Positions 53,489 through 62,743 of a DNA stretch of 64,000 nucleotides are shown here, piece by piece. The notes under the pieces were generated by a model. That model searched no databases. It was given only the letters and a program-made list of their open reading frames with translations, and was not told the DNA's origin. Each line of letters begins with the position of its first letter. Positions within the stretch are counted from its first letter, which is position 1. Source of the stretch: Brevirhabdus pacifica. Lineage in GTDB: Bacteria; Pseudomonadota; Alphaproteobacteria; Rhodobacterales; Rhodobacteraceae. The stretch is from the NCBI RefSeq assembly GCF_002797755.1, contig NZ_PGFI01000011.1:1302001-1366000 (forward strand). The letters are read 5' to 3'. The translations under genes were made by a program, and so were the position numbers.

Positions 53489-53500
53489 GCGCGCCCCTTT
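53476..53500. terminator. Terminator overlapping the end of the DUF853 gene
   Basis: AAGGGGCGC (53476-53484) pairs with GCGCCCCTT (53490-53498), followed by TTTT ending at 53500. It overlaps the stop codon and lies between convergent genes. Confidence 0.75.
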
Positions 53501-53527
53501 TCCGCCGCGCCCGCGCGGGCCGATGGA

Positions 53528-54817
53528 TCAGAGCGGGCGGATCTTCAGCTTGGTGATGCGGTTGTCCTTGCGCTGCACCACCTCGAAACGGAAGCCGTGG
53601 AAGCTGAAGACCTGGCCCTGGGTCGGAATCATTTGGGCCTCGTGGATCACCAGACCCGCGACGGTGTTGGCCTCTTCGTCGGGCATGTTCCATTCGGTTG
53701 CGCGGTTCAGGTCGCGGATCGTCATCCCGCCCTCGACCAAATAGGCGCCGTCGTCGGTCTTGCGGATCGGGTGTTCGGCGTCGACGTCGAATTCGTCGGT
53801 GATCTCGCCCACGATCTCTTCCAGAATATCCTCAAGGGTAATGAGACCCTGAAGCGAGCCGTATTCGTCCACCACCAGCGCGAAATGGGTGCGGCGGCGC
53901 AGGAACTCGCGCATCTGGTCGTCGAGCGGCGTCGTCTCGGGCACGAAGTAGGGCTTCATCGACACGTCGAGCACGTTGAATTTCTCCAGCGCGTCCTCCG
54001 AGGCTTCGGGGCCGCGCGACAGTTTGTCCATGGCCCGCAGCAGGTCCTTGGCGTGAACGACACCGATGATGTTCTCGGGATCGTCGCGGTAGAGGGGCAG
54101 GCGGGTGTAGCGCGATTCCAGCAGCTGCGAGAGGATGTCGCCGGGGGCGTCGTCGACGTTGATCATCTCGATCTTGCTGCGGTGGAGCATGATCTCCTCG
54201 ACCGCGCGGTCGCTGAGGTCCAGCGCGCCGAGGATGCGGTCCTTGTCTTCCTTCTCGACCACGCCCTCGGAATGGCCAAGCTGCAGGGCGCCGGCGATTT
54301 CCTCGCGCACGGCAAGGATGTGGCTGTCGGGATCGGTGCGCACGCCGAAGACGCTGAGCAGCAGCCGGACCAGGGCGCGCACCGCGCTGACCACAGGCGA
54401 CAGCACGGTGATGACGAAGGCGATGGGGCGCGCTACCAGGGCCGCGGCGGCCTCGGCATTGGTGATGGCGTAGGTCTTGGGCAGCACCTCGGCAAAGATC
54501 AGCACCAGCAGCGTCATCACCAGCGTCGCGAGTGCGACGCCGGAATCACCCAGCAGCCGTGTGAAAAGCGCCGTCGCCAGCGAGGTTGCCAGGATGTTGA
54601 CCAAGTTGTTGCCCAGCAGGACCGACCCGATCAGACGCTCGTTGTCCTCGGTGATCGCGAGGGCGGTCGTGGCCCCGCGCGAGCCCTTGTCGCTCTGGCT
54701 GCGCAGCTTGCCGCGCGAGGCGGCGGTCAGCGCCGTCTCGGACCCCGAGAAGAAGGCCGACATCACAAGCAGCAGCAGGATCGCGCCCGATGTGATCCAG
54801 AAACCGGTGTCGAGCAT
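53528..54817 (-). CDS. CNNM/CorC-family transporter (DUF21, CBS pair, CorC_HlyC)
   Basis: A 429-residue membrane protein: DUF21 domain (about 1-190) with FFSGSETALTAASRGKL and FAEVLPKTYAI, then two CBS domains (PLYRDDPENIIGVVHAKDLL; FALVVDEYGSLQGLITLEDILEEIVGEI) and a C-terminal CorC_HlyC domain (about 345-429). Members bring about Mg2+ or Co2+ efflux. The older name hemolysin is not supported. It is convergent with the DUF853 gene and divergent from the next. Confidence 0.88.
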   Translation of the reverse strand: MLDTGFWITSGAILLLLVMSAFFSGSETALTAASRGKLRSQSDKGSRGATTALAITEDNERLIGSVLLGNNLVNILATSLATALFTRLLGDSGVALATLVMTLLVLIFAEVLPKTYAITNAEAAAALVARPIAFVITVLSPVVSAVRALVRLLLSVFGVRTDPDSHILAVREEIAGALQLGHSEGVVEKEDKDRILGALDLSDRAVEEIMLHRSKIEMINVDDAPGDILSQLLESRYTRLPLYRDDPENIIGVVHAKDLLRAMDKLSRGPEASEDALEKFNVLDVSMKPYFVPETTPLDDQMREFLRRRTHFALVVDEYGSLQGLITLEDILEEIVGEITDEFDVDAEHPIRKTDDGAYLVEGGMTIRDLNRATEWNMPDEEANTVAGLVIHEAQMIPTQGQVFSFHGFRFEVVQRKDNRITKLKIRPL

Positions 54818-54949
54818 TTGATTGATCCTTTGCAGCCATGGGGTTCAGTCGCGGGTCGTTCCGTCTTATGGGGTCTGGGTGGGGTGCGATCAAGTGTGGC
54901 GCCGGTCGCGCGGTGTTTCGGCGGCCCGGTTGCAGGCGCGGAGGGGATG

Positions 54950-55759
54950 ATGCGGATCACGGACCTGGGCGAGATCACCGGCAGCGTGCTGGTCTACGGC
55001 GGCCCCTATTCCAACCTGCAGGCGACAAGCGCGCTGATGGAGCGCGCCGATGGGCTTGGCATCCCGCCGGGGCGCCGGATCTGCACCGGCGACGTGGTGG
55101 CCTATGGCGCTGGTGCCGCGGCCACCGTCGCGCTGGTGCGGGCGCGGGGCGGGGCCGTGGTCGCCGGCAATTGCGAGCGGCAGTTGGCCGAGGGTGCCCC
55201 CGATTGCGGCTGTGGCTTCGATGCCGGAAGCGCCTGCGATCTGCTGTCGCGCGGCTGGTATCCTCACGCACTTGCCCAGACCCCGGCGGACTCGCGTGCG
55301 TGGATGGCGGACCTGCCCGACGCGATCGTCTTTTATCACGAGGGCCGGCGGATCGCAGTGCTGCATGGCGGAGCCACCGACATCGCCCGCTTCCTCTGGC
55401 CTTCTACCCCCGACGAGGGGTTTCGCCACGAACGCCGGGTCCTTGAGGCCGAAACCGGCCCCCTCGACACCATCGTTGCGGGCCATTGCGGGCTGGCCTT
55501 CCGCCGGCGGTTCGATGGGCTCGACTGGATCAACGCGGGCGTCATCGGCCTGCCGCCCCACGACGGCCGCGCCGCGACCCGCTTTGCCACGCTGGACAAG
55601 GGCCGCGTCCTGTTCCACCGGTTGGAGTATGACGCGCAAGCCGCGCGCCAGGCGATGGAAGCCGCGGGGTTGACGCAAGGCTATCACGCGACGCTGACCG
55701 ATGGGTCCTGGCCCAGCACCGACATCCTGCCCGCCGAAATGCGCCCGCCCCTGTCCTGA
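54950..55759 (+). CDS. Metallophosphoesterase-like protein with altered metal ligands
   Basis: A 269-residue protein with the general order of a calcineurin-like phosphoesterase: CTGDVVAYGAGAAATVALVR, VVAGNCERQL, AVLHGGATDIARFLW and TIVAGHCGLAF. The usual first motif DxHG is replaced by YGGPYSNLQA, and GNHD/E is GNCE. Either this is a divergent subfamily or it has lost part of its catalysis. GGAGGGG precedes the ATG pair at 54947/54950; 54950 has the better spacing. It is convergent with xerD, 6 bp apart. Confidence 0.65.
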   Translation: MRITDLGEITGSVLVYGGPYSNLQATSALMERADGLGIPPGRRICTGDVVAYGAGAAATVALVRARGGAVVAGNCERQLAEGAPDCGCGFDAGSACDLLSRGWYPHALAQTPADSRAWMADLPDAIVFYHEGRRIAVLHGGATDIARFLWPSTPDEGFRHERRVLEAETGPLDTIVAGHCGLAFRRRFDGLDWINAGVIGLPPHDGRAATRFATLDKGRVLFHRLEYDAQAARQAMEAAGLTQGYHATLTDGSWPSTDILPAEMRPPLS

Positions 55760-55765
55760 CCCCGG

Positions 55766-56689
55766 TCAGCGCGCCAGCGGGTGGTGGTTGAGGACAAGCT
55801 CCTTCAGACGCTCGTCCAGCACATGGGTGTAGATCTCGGTCGTCGACAGGTCCGCGTGGCCCAGCAATGTCTGGATCGAACGCAGGTCGGCCCCATTGGC
55901 CAGAAGGTGGGTGGCGAAGGCGTGGCGCAGGGTGTGGGGCGTCACCTTCTCGGGCGAGACGCCACCGAAGACGGCCAGGTCCTTGATCAAAACGTAGAAG
56001 CGGTGTCGCGTCAGATGACCCAGCTTTCCGCGCGAGGGAAAGAGGTATGGCGAGGCCGTGCCACCGTTCCGGCGCGCCAGATCCTCGTCCCGATCGCGCA
56101 GTTCCAGCCATTCCAGCGTCGCGGCGCGGGCCGGCGGGGACAGGGGCACCATGCGTTCGCGTCCCCCTTTGCCCCGCACCAACAACATGCGCGGATCGCC
56201 CCGGGCGGCGGCGACGGGCAGGGATACCAGCTCGCTGACCCGCATGCCGGTGGCATAGAGAAGCTGCATCAGGCAGGCGTTGCGGGCGGCGTCATGGGGG
56301 TTGCGGGCCTGAAGCGGCGCGGCCTCGAGCAGGCGGTCGACCTCCGCCTCGGTCAGGGTGCGCGGCAGCTTTCGTTCCTTGCCGGGGCCGCGGATGCGGA
56401 TCGCCGGATTGTCGCTGCGCCAACCCTCGTCATAGGCGAAACGGTAAAGCTGCCGGATGGACGACAGCCGCCGGGCGCGGGTGGCGCGGGCAAAGCCCTG
56501 CGCGTCGCAATGGACGAGATATGCCTCGACATCCTCGCGGGTGGCTTCGGCATAGCTTTTGCCGCGCCCATCCAACCATTCGGCGTAATCCCTGAGGTCG
56601 CGGGCATAGGCCAGGCGCGTGTTCTCGGAATTGTCCAGCTCGGCCGCCTGGGCCTCCAGAAAGACTGAAAGCCAATGGGCCGGCGTCAC
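55766..56689 (-). CDS. xerD: Site-specific tyrosine recombinase XerD
   Basis: A 307-residue recombinase that resolves chromosome dimers with XerC at dif. The N-terminal SAM-like domain spans 1-100. Catalytic residues are all present: Arg150 (ATGMRVSEL), Lys174, His252 and Arg255 (HTLRHAFATHLL), His278 (LLGHADLSTTEIYTHV) and Tyr287. The start is GTG at 56689, coupled to the upstream gene (GTGA). Its gene neighbours aroK in many alphaproteobacteria, which supports XerD over an integrase. Confidence 0.92.
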   Translation of the reverse strand: MTPAHWLSVFLEAQAAELDNSENTRLAYARDLRDYAEWLDGRGKSYAEATREDVEAYLVHCDAQGFARATRARRLSSIRQLYRFAYDEGWRSDNPAIRIRGPGKERKLPRTLTEAEVDRLLEAAPLQARNPHDAARNACLMQLLYATGMRVSELVSLPVAAARGDPRMLLVRGKGGRERMVPLSPPARAATLEWLELRDRDEDLARRNGGTASPYLFPSRGKLGHLTRHRFYVLIKDLAVFGGVSPEKVTPHTLRHAFATHLLANGADLRSIQTLLGHADLSTTEIYTHVLDERLKELVLNHHPLAR

Positions 56690-58332
56690 GCCTCGTCCCC
56701 CAGCAGCAATAGTTCGAGCGAGGCCGCGCGGGCGGTCGACTCAAGCCCCCAATCGCGCAGGAGCTGAAGCGCGCGGGTCACGTCGCCGGGATCGGCCTCG
56801 ATGCCCCGGCGCAGCAGCAGCGCGACCTCAAGGATCGTCTCGCCAAGGGACATGTGGCGGGCGGCGGCGGCGGCGGGATCCTCGTCGCTGGGCGGGGTTG
56901 CGGGTTCGGCCGAGAGCAGGATCGCCTCTTCCATGGTGTTGGCGGCCTGATCGGGGGCAGGGTGGCGGCCCATGGCCAGGTCCCGCAGCAGGCGGTCGCC
57001 CTCTTGTTCGGGCTGCCAGGCCTGGGCGACCTCCTCGGCCTGGTCCGAGAGCATCAGGATGCGGAAGGCAAGGTCGGTGTTGGGACCCAGGACGCCAGCG
57101 CCGGGCGTGTCGCCGCCCGGAATGGACTGGGGCAGGCTTTGACCGCCGGGGGCCAGGGGCGCGGTCCTGCTGCCCGCCATGACCTGCCAGATCTGGGGGC
57201 CGAAGTGGCGGGCGAAGGCCACCTCAAGCTGGATCGATCGCATGGCGGACCAGGCGTCGGGCAGGGCGTTGCCGACCGCGACCGGGTTGTCGGCTCCGAT
57301 GGCGGCGATCAGGACCTGCACCGCCGAGACCCGGTCCCAGACCCCGCCCGAGGCGGCGGGCAGGCGGTCGGAATAGATCTCGAAAAGGCGACGGCCCGGC
57401 ACGGCGCCGACGCGGGTCAGACGCTCGGCCGCCTCGATCTGGCTTTTCCAGCCGGCGGTATCGCGCAGGTCCGAATGGGAAAAGGCCAGGGGCATGGCAT
57501 TGGTGGGCAAGGGCTCGGCGATGGCGTCCATGATGCGGAAGGCCAGGGGCGAAACGGGCTGCGGCAGGCGGGGGCGGCGGCCCGGCTCGGGATCTTCGGT
57601 CTGAAGGAAATGGGCCAGCAGCAGGGCCGAGTCGGGATCCAGCGCCCCAACCGCCCGGCCCGATTCCAGCGTCAGTGCTGCGGTATTCCAGTCACCGCTG
57701 CGTGCCAGGCAGAAGATCCGCGCCGAGAGGGTCGGCGCAATCTCGGGCGACTTCATCAGCCGCGCGCAGGTCTGATCCTCGCGCCACAGCAGCAGGCTGA
57801 CATCGAAGGCCTGGCCGAAGGTGGCGACATCATGGGGATCGACCTGTTCCAGCAAGGCGGCCGCCTGATCGATGGCGCCGAACTCGATCAGCTTGGCGAC
57901 CCGGGCGCGGAAAACGGCCCCGTCGCCCGGGGGCGGCCCGGCTGTGACGGCGGCAAGGGGCGCGTCGGCCTCGGCCAGAAGTGCCATCATCAGAAGCGCC
58001 TGCACGGAGGGCAGGGCCACGATCTCCTGCTGTTCGATCAGCGCGGTCAGCTCGTCGACCCGCGTATCGCCCCAGAGCGAGGCGGGCAGGCCGGTAATCT
58101 GCGCCGGCAGCAGGCCGATCGCGTCGCGCCGCACCGATCCGATGGACGAGGTGGCGACCTGATCCGGCAGGGCGCTGCGGCTGACCGGCGGTTCGGGCGC
58201 GCGCAGGGATTGCTGCGCATCCTCGCTGCTCAGCCAGTCGATGGCCGAAAGCGGGCGGTCCCCCTCGGCCACAACGGCCAGGGGCATGCCGACTGCGAGA
58301 AACAGCGTAGAGAGGTTGAGCCTAGTCGACAT
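56686..58332 (-). CDS. Uncharacterised exported helical-repeat protein
   Basis: A 548-residue protein starting with a signal peptide (STRLNLSTLFLAVGMPLAVVAEG). The rest is Ala/Leu-rich and helical, with repeated units of the kind ALLEQVDPHDVATFGQAFDVSLLLW and LTLESGRAVGALDPDSALLLAHF, suggestive of TPR or similar repeats. I do not recognise a named family. Two cysteines (in DQTCARL and FCLARS) lie close. It overlaps both the 44-residue gene (11 bp) and xerD (4 bp), a tight three-gene unit. A periplasmic role is likely. Confidence 0.72.
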   Translation of the reverse strand: MSTRLNLSTLFLAVGMPLAVVAEGDRPLSAIDWLSSEDAQQSLRAPEPPVSRSALPDQVATSSIGSVRRDAIGLLPAQITGLPASLWGDTRVDELTALIEQQEIVALPSVQALLMMALLAEADAPLAAVTAGPPPGDGAVFRARVAKLIEFGAIDQAAALLEQVDPHDVATFGQAFDVSLLLWREDQTCARLMKSPEIAPTLSARIFCLARSGDWNTAALTLESGRAVGALDPDSALLLAHFLQTEDPEPGRRPRLPQPVSPLAFRIMDAIAEPLPTNAMPLAFSHSDLRDTAGWKSQIEAAERLTRVGAVPGRRLFEIYSDRLPAASGGVWDRVSAVQVLIAAIGADNPVAVGNALPDAWSAMRSIQLEVAFARHFGPQIWQVMAGSRTAPLAPGGQSLPQSIPGGDTPGAGVLGPNTDLAFRILMLSDQAEEVAQAWQPEQEGDRLLRDLAMGRHPAPDQAANTMEEAILLSAEPATPPSDEDPAAAAARHMSLGETILEVALLLRRGIEADPGDVTRALQLLRDWGLESTARAASLELLLLGDEA

Positions 58333-58456
58333 CAAGCGTGAGAGGCGTTGAACTGGTCTCCACCCGGGGCGACATGTCGCCCAGAAAGGCATAGCCCGTC
58401 AGCCCGAGAAAACCGATTACAATCAGAAAAACCAGCAATTTCAGTAGTATCTTCAT
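58322..58456 (-). CDS. Small membrane protein (44 aa)
   Basis: A 44-residue protein: an N-terminal membrane span (LLKLLVFLIVIGFLGLTGYAFLG) and a polar tail ending SSTPLTLDVD. GGCAGGAGCAGAGG lies before the ATG at 58456. Its stop lies 11 bp inside the following exported protein gene, so translation is coupled. It may anchor or assist that protein. Too short for family assignment. Confidence 0.68.
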   Translation of the reverse strand: MKILLKLLVFLIVIGFLGLTGYAFLGDMSPRVETSSTPLTLDVD

Positions 58457-58565
58457 CCTGCCTCTGCTCCTGCCCCGAAGTCGTTGTCGCATTATGTGAA
58501 GTTTATATATGGATTTCCGGCCGAGTTCACGCCATTCAAACAAAGATTCTTTCATAAGCGGGACA

Positions 58566-59120
58566 ATGCCACCAATGGCGAATGAGCTGGCAAAAACCGT
58601 CGTGCTGGTGGGCATGATGGGATCGGGGAAGACCGCGATCGGGACGGCCCTGGCCAAGCGTCTCGACGTGCCTTTCCTGGATTCCGATGCCGAGATCGAG
58701 GTCGCGGCCTCGATGAGCATCGCCGAGATTTTCGCCCGCTACGGGGAGCCGTTCTTCCGCGAGAAGGAGGAGCAGGTGATCGCCCGGCTTCTGGATGGTG
58801 CGCCCTCGGTCCTGTCCACCGGCGGCGGCGCGTTCCTCAGCCCCCGCATCAGACAGCTTGTCTCGGACAGGGGCGTGTCGGTCTTTCTTGACGCGGACCT
58901 GCCGCTGCTCTGGAGCCGGGTGCGCCACAAGACGACCCGCCCCCTGCTGCGCACCGACGATCCCCGCCGCACGCTGGGAGAGCTGTTCCGCGCCCGGGCG
59001 CCGGTCTATGCGCTGGCCGATCTGGCCGTCGAGGCGCGGGCCGAATACAGCATTGCCGACATGACCGAGGCCGTGGCCGACACCCTGTCCCGCGCCGGCA
59101 TCATCAAGGAGACGACATGA
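58566..59120 (+). CDS. aroK: Shikimate kinase
   Basis: A 184-residue kinase making shikimate 3-phosphate in the aromatic amino acid pathway. Walker A GMMGSGKTAIG (about 16-26), DSDAEIE with the shikimate-binding Asp, FFREKE, STGGGAFLSP and RPLLRTDDP (lid) are all present. The start may be 58566 or 58575. It overlaps aroB by ATGA, the standard alphaproteobacterial pair. It is divergent from the 44-residue gene. Confidence 0.93.
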   Translation: MPPMANELAKTVVLVGMMGSGKTAIGTALAKRLDVPFLDSDAEIEVAASMSIAEIFARYGEPFFREKEEQVIARLLDGAPSVLSTGGGAFLSPRIRQLVSDRGVSVFLDADLPLLWSRVRHKTTRPLLRTDDPRRTLGELFRARAPVYALADLAVEARAEYSIADMTEAVADTLSRAGIIKETT

Positions 59121-60280
59121 CCGCAGGAACCCGCACCGACGCCCCCTCTGCCACCACCGGCCGCGCGGGCGCGGTGGTCCATGTGCCGCTGGGTACGCGG
59201 GCCTATGACGTGCACGTGGGCGGTGGTCTGCTGGCACGGTCGGGCGAGTTGATCGCGCCGCTGCTGGATCGGCCCCGGGTCGCCGTCATCTCGGACGAGA
59301 CGGTCGCCGCCCTGCACCTCGAGACCCTGCGCGCGGGGCTTGCCTCCCACGGGATCGAGATGGTCGCCCTGGCCCTGCCGCCCGGCGAGGCGACCAAGAG
59401 CTGGCCCCAGTTCACCCGTGCCACCGAATGGCTGCTGGAACAGAAGATCGAGCGGCGCGACATGGTTGTGGCCCTCGGCGGCGGCGTGATCGGGGACCTG
59501 GCAGGCTTTGCCGCCGCCGTGCTTCGGCGCGGGGTCCGTTTCGTGCAGATCCCCACCAGCCTGCTGGCCCAGGTCGACAGTTCGGTCGGGGGCAAGACCG
59601 GCATCAACGCGCCCCAGGGCAAGAACCTGATCGGTGCCTTTCACCAGCCCGCGCTGGTGCTGGCCGACACCGATGTTCTGGACACGCTGCCGCGCCGCGA
59701 TTTCCTGGCAGGATATGGCGAAGTGGTGAAATACGGGCTTCTGGGGGATGCGGATTTCTTCGACTGGCTGGTGGCCCATGGCCCCGGCCTGCTGGATCCG
59801 GGCGCCGAGGCCGACCGGATCGAGGCCGTCCGCCGCTCTGTGGCCATGAAGGCCGAGATTGTCGTTCGCGACGAGACCGAGCAGGGCGATCGTGCGCTAT
59901 TGAACTTGGGCCACACCTTCTGCCACGCGCTGGAGGCTGCGACCGGCTATTCGGACCGGCTGCTTCACGGCGAGGGGGTCGCGATCGGCTGTGCCCTGGC
60001 GTTCGAGCTTTCGGCACGCCTTGGCCTTTGTGCCCAGGAAGAGCCGGGCCGCGTCCGCGCCCACCTGCGCGAAATGGGGATGAAGACCGACCTTGCCGAC
60101 ATTCCCGGCCCGCTGCCCGACGCGCGGGGACTGCTGGGTCTGATGGGTCAGGACAAGAAGGTGGTTCAGGGCAAGCTGCGGTTCATCCTGGCACGCGGGA
60201 TCGGCGAGGCTTTCGTCACCGGCGACGTGCCCGACAAGGCCGTGCTGGAGGTTCTGGACGACGCGCTTTCCATGCGCTGA
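59117..60280 (+). CDS. aroB: 3-dehydroquinate synthase
   Basis: A 387-residue NAD- and metal-dependent enzyme catalysing the second step of the shikimate pathway. Motifs: PPGEATKSW, ALGGGVIGDLAGFAAAVLRRGVRFVQIPTSLLAQVDSSVGGKTGIN in sequence, EVVKYGLLGD, NLGHTFCHALE with zinc-ligand His, and GEGVAIG. Coupled to aroK. Confidence 0.96.
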   Translation: MTAGTRTDAPSATTGRAGAVVHVPLGTRAYDVHVGGGLLARSGELIAPLLDRPRVAVISDETVAALHLETLRAGLASHGIEMVALALPPGEATKSWPQFTRATEWLLEQKIERRDMVVALGGGVIGDLAGFAAAVLRRGVRFVQIPTSLLAQVDSSVGGKTGINAPQGKNLIGAFHQPALVLADTDVLDTLPRRDFLAGYGEVVKYGLLGDADFFDWLVAHGPGLLDPGAEADRIEAVRRSVAMKAEIVVRDETEQGDRALLNLGHTFCHALEAATGYSDRLLHGEGVAIGCALAFELSARLGLCAQEEPGRVRAHLREMGMKTDLADIPGPLPDARGLLGLMGQDKKVVQGKLRFILARGIGEAFVTGDVPDKAVLEVLDDALSMR

Positions 60281-60326
60281 GCCGGGCCGGGCCAACAGTG
60301 GGTTGAGGTCCCGGAGCAGATACAAG

Positions 60327-60358
60327 AACGGCGCGGCCCCCGGGGACCGCGCCGTTTT
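60327..60358 (+). terminator. Terminator after aroB
   Basis: AACGGCGCGG (60327-60336) pairs with CCGCGCCGTT (60347-60356), then TT and CTTT. It lies between convergent aroB and ssb. Confidence 0.8.
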
Positions 60359-60387
60359 CTTTAGTCGTGCCGATTGCTGCGGCAGGC

Positions 60388-60888
60388 TTAGAACGGGATC
60401 TCGTCGTCGAGGTCCGAGGCCGCACCCGACGGGCCGCCATAGCCGCCGCCGTCGTTGGCGCCGCCGCTGCCACCGCCGCTATAGCCGCCGCCAGACTGGT
60501 CGGCCATGTAGCCGCCACCGCCGCCGCCTTCACCGCCACGGCTGTCCAGCAGCGTCAGCTCACCCTTGTAGGGACGCAGGACAACCTCGGTCGAATAGCG
60601 GTCCTGACCGGACTGGTCCTGCCATTTGCGGGTTTCAAGCTGACCCTCAAGATAGACCTTGGAGCCCTTGCGCAGGTATTGCTCGGCGATGCGGGCCAGG
60701 GGTTCGGAGAAGATCGCAACGGAATGCCACTCGGTCCGCTCCTTGCGTTCGCCGGTGTTGCGGTCCTTCCAGTTCTCGGAGGTGGCAATGCGCAGGTTGC
60801 AGACCTTGCCCCCGTTCTGGAATGTCCGAACCTCGGGGTCGCGCCCCAGATTGCCCACGAGAATGACCTTGTTCACCGAACCTGCCAT
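60388..60888 (-). CDS. ssb: Single-stranded DNA-binding protein
   Basis: A 166-residue SSB. The OB fold (1-110) starts [18 protein letters not shown] and includes [24 protein letters not shown] and [22 protein letters not shown] Gly-rich linker leads to the acidic tip DLDDEIPF that binds repair and replication partners. GGAGGCGCAT precedes the ATG at 60888. Confidence 0.96.
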   Translation of the reverse strand: MAGSVNKVILVGNLGRDPEVRTFQNGGKVCNLRIATSENWKDRNTGERKERTEWHSVAIFSEPLARIAEQYLRKGSKVYLEGQLETRKWQDQSGQDRYSTEVVLRPYKGELTLLDSRGGEGGGGGGYMADQSGGGYSGGGSGGANDGGGYGGPSGAASDLDDEIPF

Positions 60889-61060
60889 ATGCGCCTCCAT
60901 CGAATCCTGAATTTGTTAACCGTGGACGTTATCGGGTGAACGGGCAATTAAGAAGAGCCATTCGTCCCATCGGTATAGTCCGGCCCGGGGTGGGGTTTGG
61001 GATTCGTCCGGCCTGTGCCTATAGTCCGGCGGGGGACAGTAACAATATGGTGTCAGTATC

Positions 61061-61672
61061 ATGAAAACCCTTCTTGCCGGCCTGCTGGGCCTTGCCCTGT
61101 CGCTGCCCGCGCCGCTCAGCGCCGAGGGCGCGCGCGCCTCGTCGAAATCGCGTGCCAAGATCTTCTCGTCGCAGGCGCGACTGATGGATCAGCGACTGTC
61201 AAAGCAATACGCGGCCTCGGTCCGTCTGACACCGCAATACCGGCCCGCGCCCGCCGCCGCGGCACCCGGGCGGCCCGGCGTCGCGCCGCCGCGCTATTCC
61301 GGCAGCTACAAGGGTCAGTACCTTTCCCACGCCCGGCAGGCCGCGCGCCGCCACGGCATCCCCGAGGATCTTTTCCTGCGCCTCGTGCAGCAGGAGAGCG
61401 GTTGGAACCCGCGGGCCAAATCCTCGAAAGGGGCTCTGGGTCTGGCACAGCTGATGCCGGCAACGGCCCGGGGACTGGGCGTGGATCCCCATGATCCGGT
61501 CTCGAACCTGGAAGGTGGTGCGCGCTATCTCAAGCGGCAGTTCAAGCGGTTCGGAGATTGGCGCCATGCCCTGGCCGCCTACAACGCGGGCCCGGGAGCG
61601 GTCGCCAAGTACAACGGCATCCCGCCCTACCGCGAGACGCGCAATTACGTCCGCATCATCTGGGGCCATTGA
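61061..61672 (+). CDS. Lytic transglycosylase (SLT domain)
   Basis: A 203-residue exported enzyme cutting peptidoglycan glycan strands. A signal peptide (LLAGLLGLALSLPAPLSA) is followed by an Ala/Pro-rich linker and the SLT domain; the catalytic Glu112 is in QQESGWNP, with GLAQLMPATARGLGV and LAAYNAGPGAV downstream. It is divergent from ssb. Confidence 0.9.
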   Translation: MKTLLAGLLGLALSLPAPLSAEGARASSKSRAKIFSSQARLMDQRLSKQYAASVRLTPQYRPAPAAAAPGRPGVAPPRYSGSYKGQYLSHARQAARRHGIPEDLFLRLVQQESGWNPRAKSSKGALGLAQLMPATARGLGVDPHDPVSNLEGGARYLKRQFKRFGDWRHALAAYNAGPGAVAKYNGIPPYRETRNYVRIIWGH

Positions 61673-61749
61673 GCCGCAAGGTCAGCTTCGGTGTGCAAAC
61701 ATCTGAAAAGGTGATCTCAAATCGTTGGGGGCGTGTTTGGGGACTGGCC

Positions 61750-62616
61750 TCAGGCCCGCCCCGTCGCCTCCCGCATCCGGGCCTGGGCCCAGTTGGACAG
61801 CGACTCGACGCTGTCGCCGTCCACCTTGGGAATGATCCGGTAAAGCGCGTTGACCACGCAGAAGATGGCAAAGCAGACCAACGCCACGGCGACGGCAGCG
61901 ACGAGTGCAGGGCCGAAGGCCTGCTCGTTCAGCCAGTCGAAGACCTTCTGCAGGCCGCCCGCGTGCTCGGGATCGGCGGTGAAGGCGGCATAGGTCAGGA
62001 AAGCGCCGATCAGCGTCACCACCACGGCCTGGCCCAGGACGCCCAGGCGCAGGATCCAGTCCCAGCGCCGGGTGATCGTGTTGGACCGGAGGTGGTCCTG
62101 GTAGGTCCGGCCCACCGCCTTGACGGTATAGTAGATGCCCGCGCCGACAGTCAGCGCGCCGGCGATGCCCACCATCTGGATCCCGGCCGGCAGCGACATG
62201 ATCTTGGCCGTCCATTCCGCGATGGTGGATCCCGATCCGGGCTTGTCAGTGTCGAAGCGGGTGAAGAGGACGGCCGCCGCGGCAAAGCCGATGGCCAGGT
62301 GAATGAGCCCGGTGACGACCATGCCGATCCGGGCGATCACGCCCTTGATCTCGTGGCCGTAATCCTCAAGGTCGAACCAGGCGTCGACCAGCCGCCAGAC
62401 TGCGTAGGCGGCCATGCCGGCCGCGATCAGGGCCAGAACGACAAGGCCCCAGGCGCTGGTCTCAAGTTTTTCCAAGGCCGATCCGGTGCCCTCGGCCCGC
62501 TCACCCCGGGCGATGGCGAAAAGGGCAAAGCCCGCGATCACCAGATAGACAAGGCCGCGCCCGGCATAGCCCGCGCGCATGACGGGGGCGGTCCAGGACA
62601 GATCGGGCGAGGACAT
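61750..62616 (-). CDS. DUF1206 family membrane protein
   Basis: A 288-residue protein with six membrane spans arranged as three repeated pairs, each with a pattern such as RAGYAGRGLVYLVIAGFAL, RIGMVVTGLIHLAIGFAA and RLGVLGQAVVVTLIGAFLTYAA. This threefold repeat defines DUF1206, of unknown function. CCAAGGAG lies before the ATG at 62616; the frame is open for 30 more codons upstream without support. Confidence 0.82.
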   Translation of the reverse strand: MSSPDLSWTAPVMRAGYAGRGLVYLVIAGFALFAIARGERAEGTGSALEKLETSAWGLVVLALIAAGMAAYAVWRLVDAWFDLEDYGHEIKGVIARIGMVVTGLIHLAIGFAAAAVLFTRFDTDKPGSGSTIAEWTAKIMSLPAGIQMVGIAGALTVGAGIYYTVKAVGRTYQDHLRSNTITRRWDWILRLGVLGQAVVVTLIGAFLTYAAFTADPEHAGGLQKVFDWLNEQAFGPALVAAVAVALVCFAIFCVVNALYRIIPKVDGDSVESLSNWAQARMREATGRA

Positions 62617-62743
62617 GGGCAAGGCTCCTTGGGAGGGTCGGGAACGACTACTCATGGCCAACCGGTCCGGGGGCGGAATGTTCCCTGTCACCGCGTCATT
62701 TGACACTTATCCCAAGGCCGGGCCTGCGGCGTCTGCCGCCCGA

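Noticed and set aside
53528-54817. Hemolysin
   Set aside because: The DUF21-CBS-CorC layout marks a CNNM/CorC metal transporter family; the hemolysin label is historical.
55766-56689. Phage or island integrase
   Set aside because: Full XerD motif set, housekeeping neighbours (aroK-aroB) and no phage genes.
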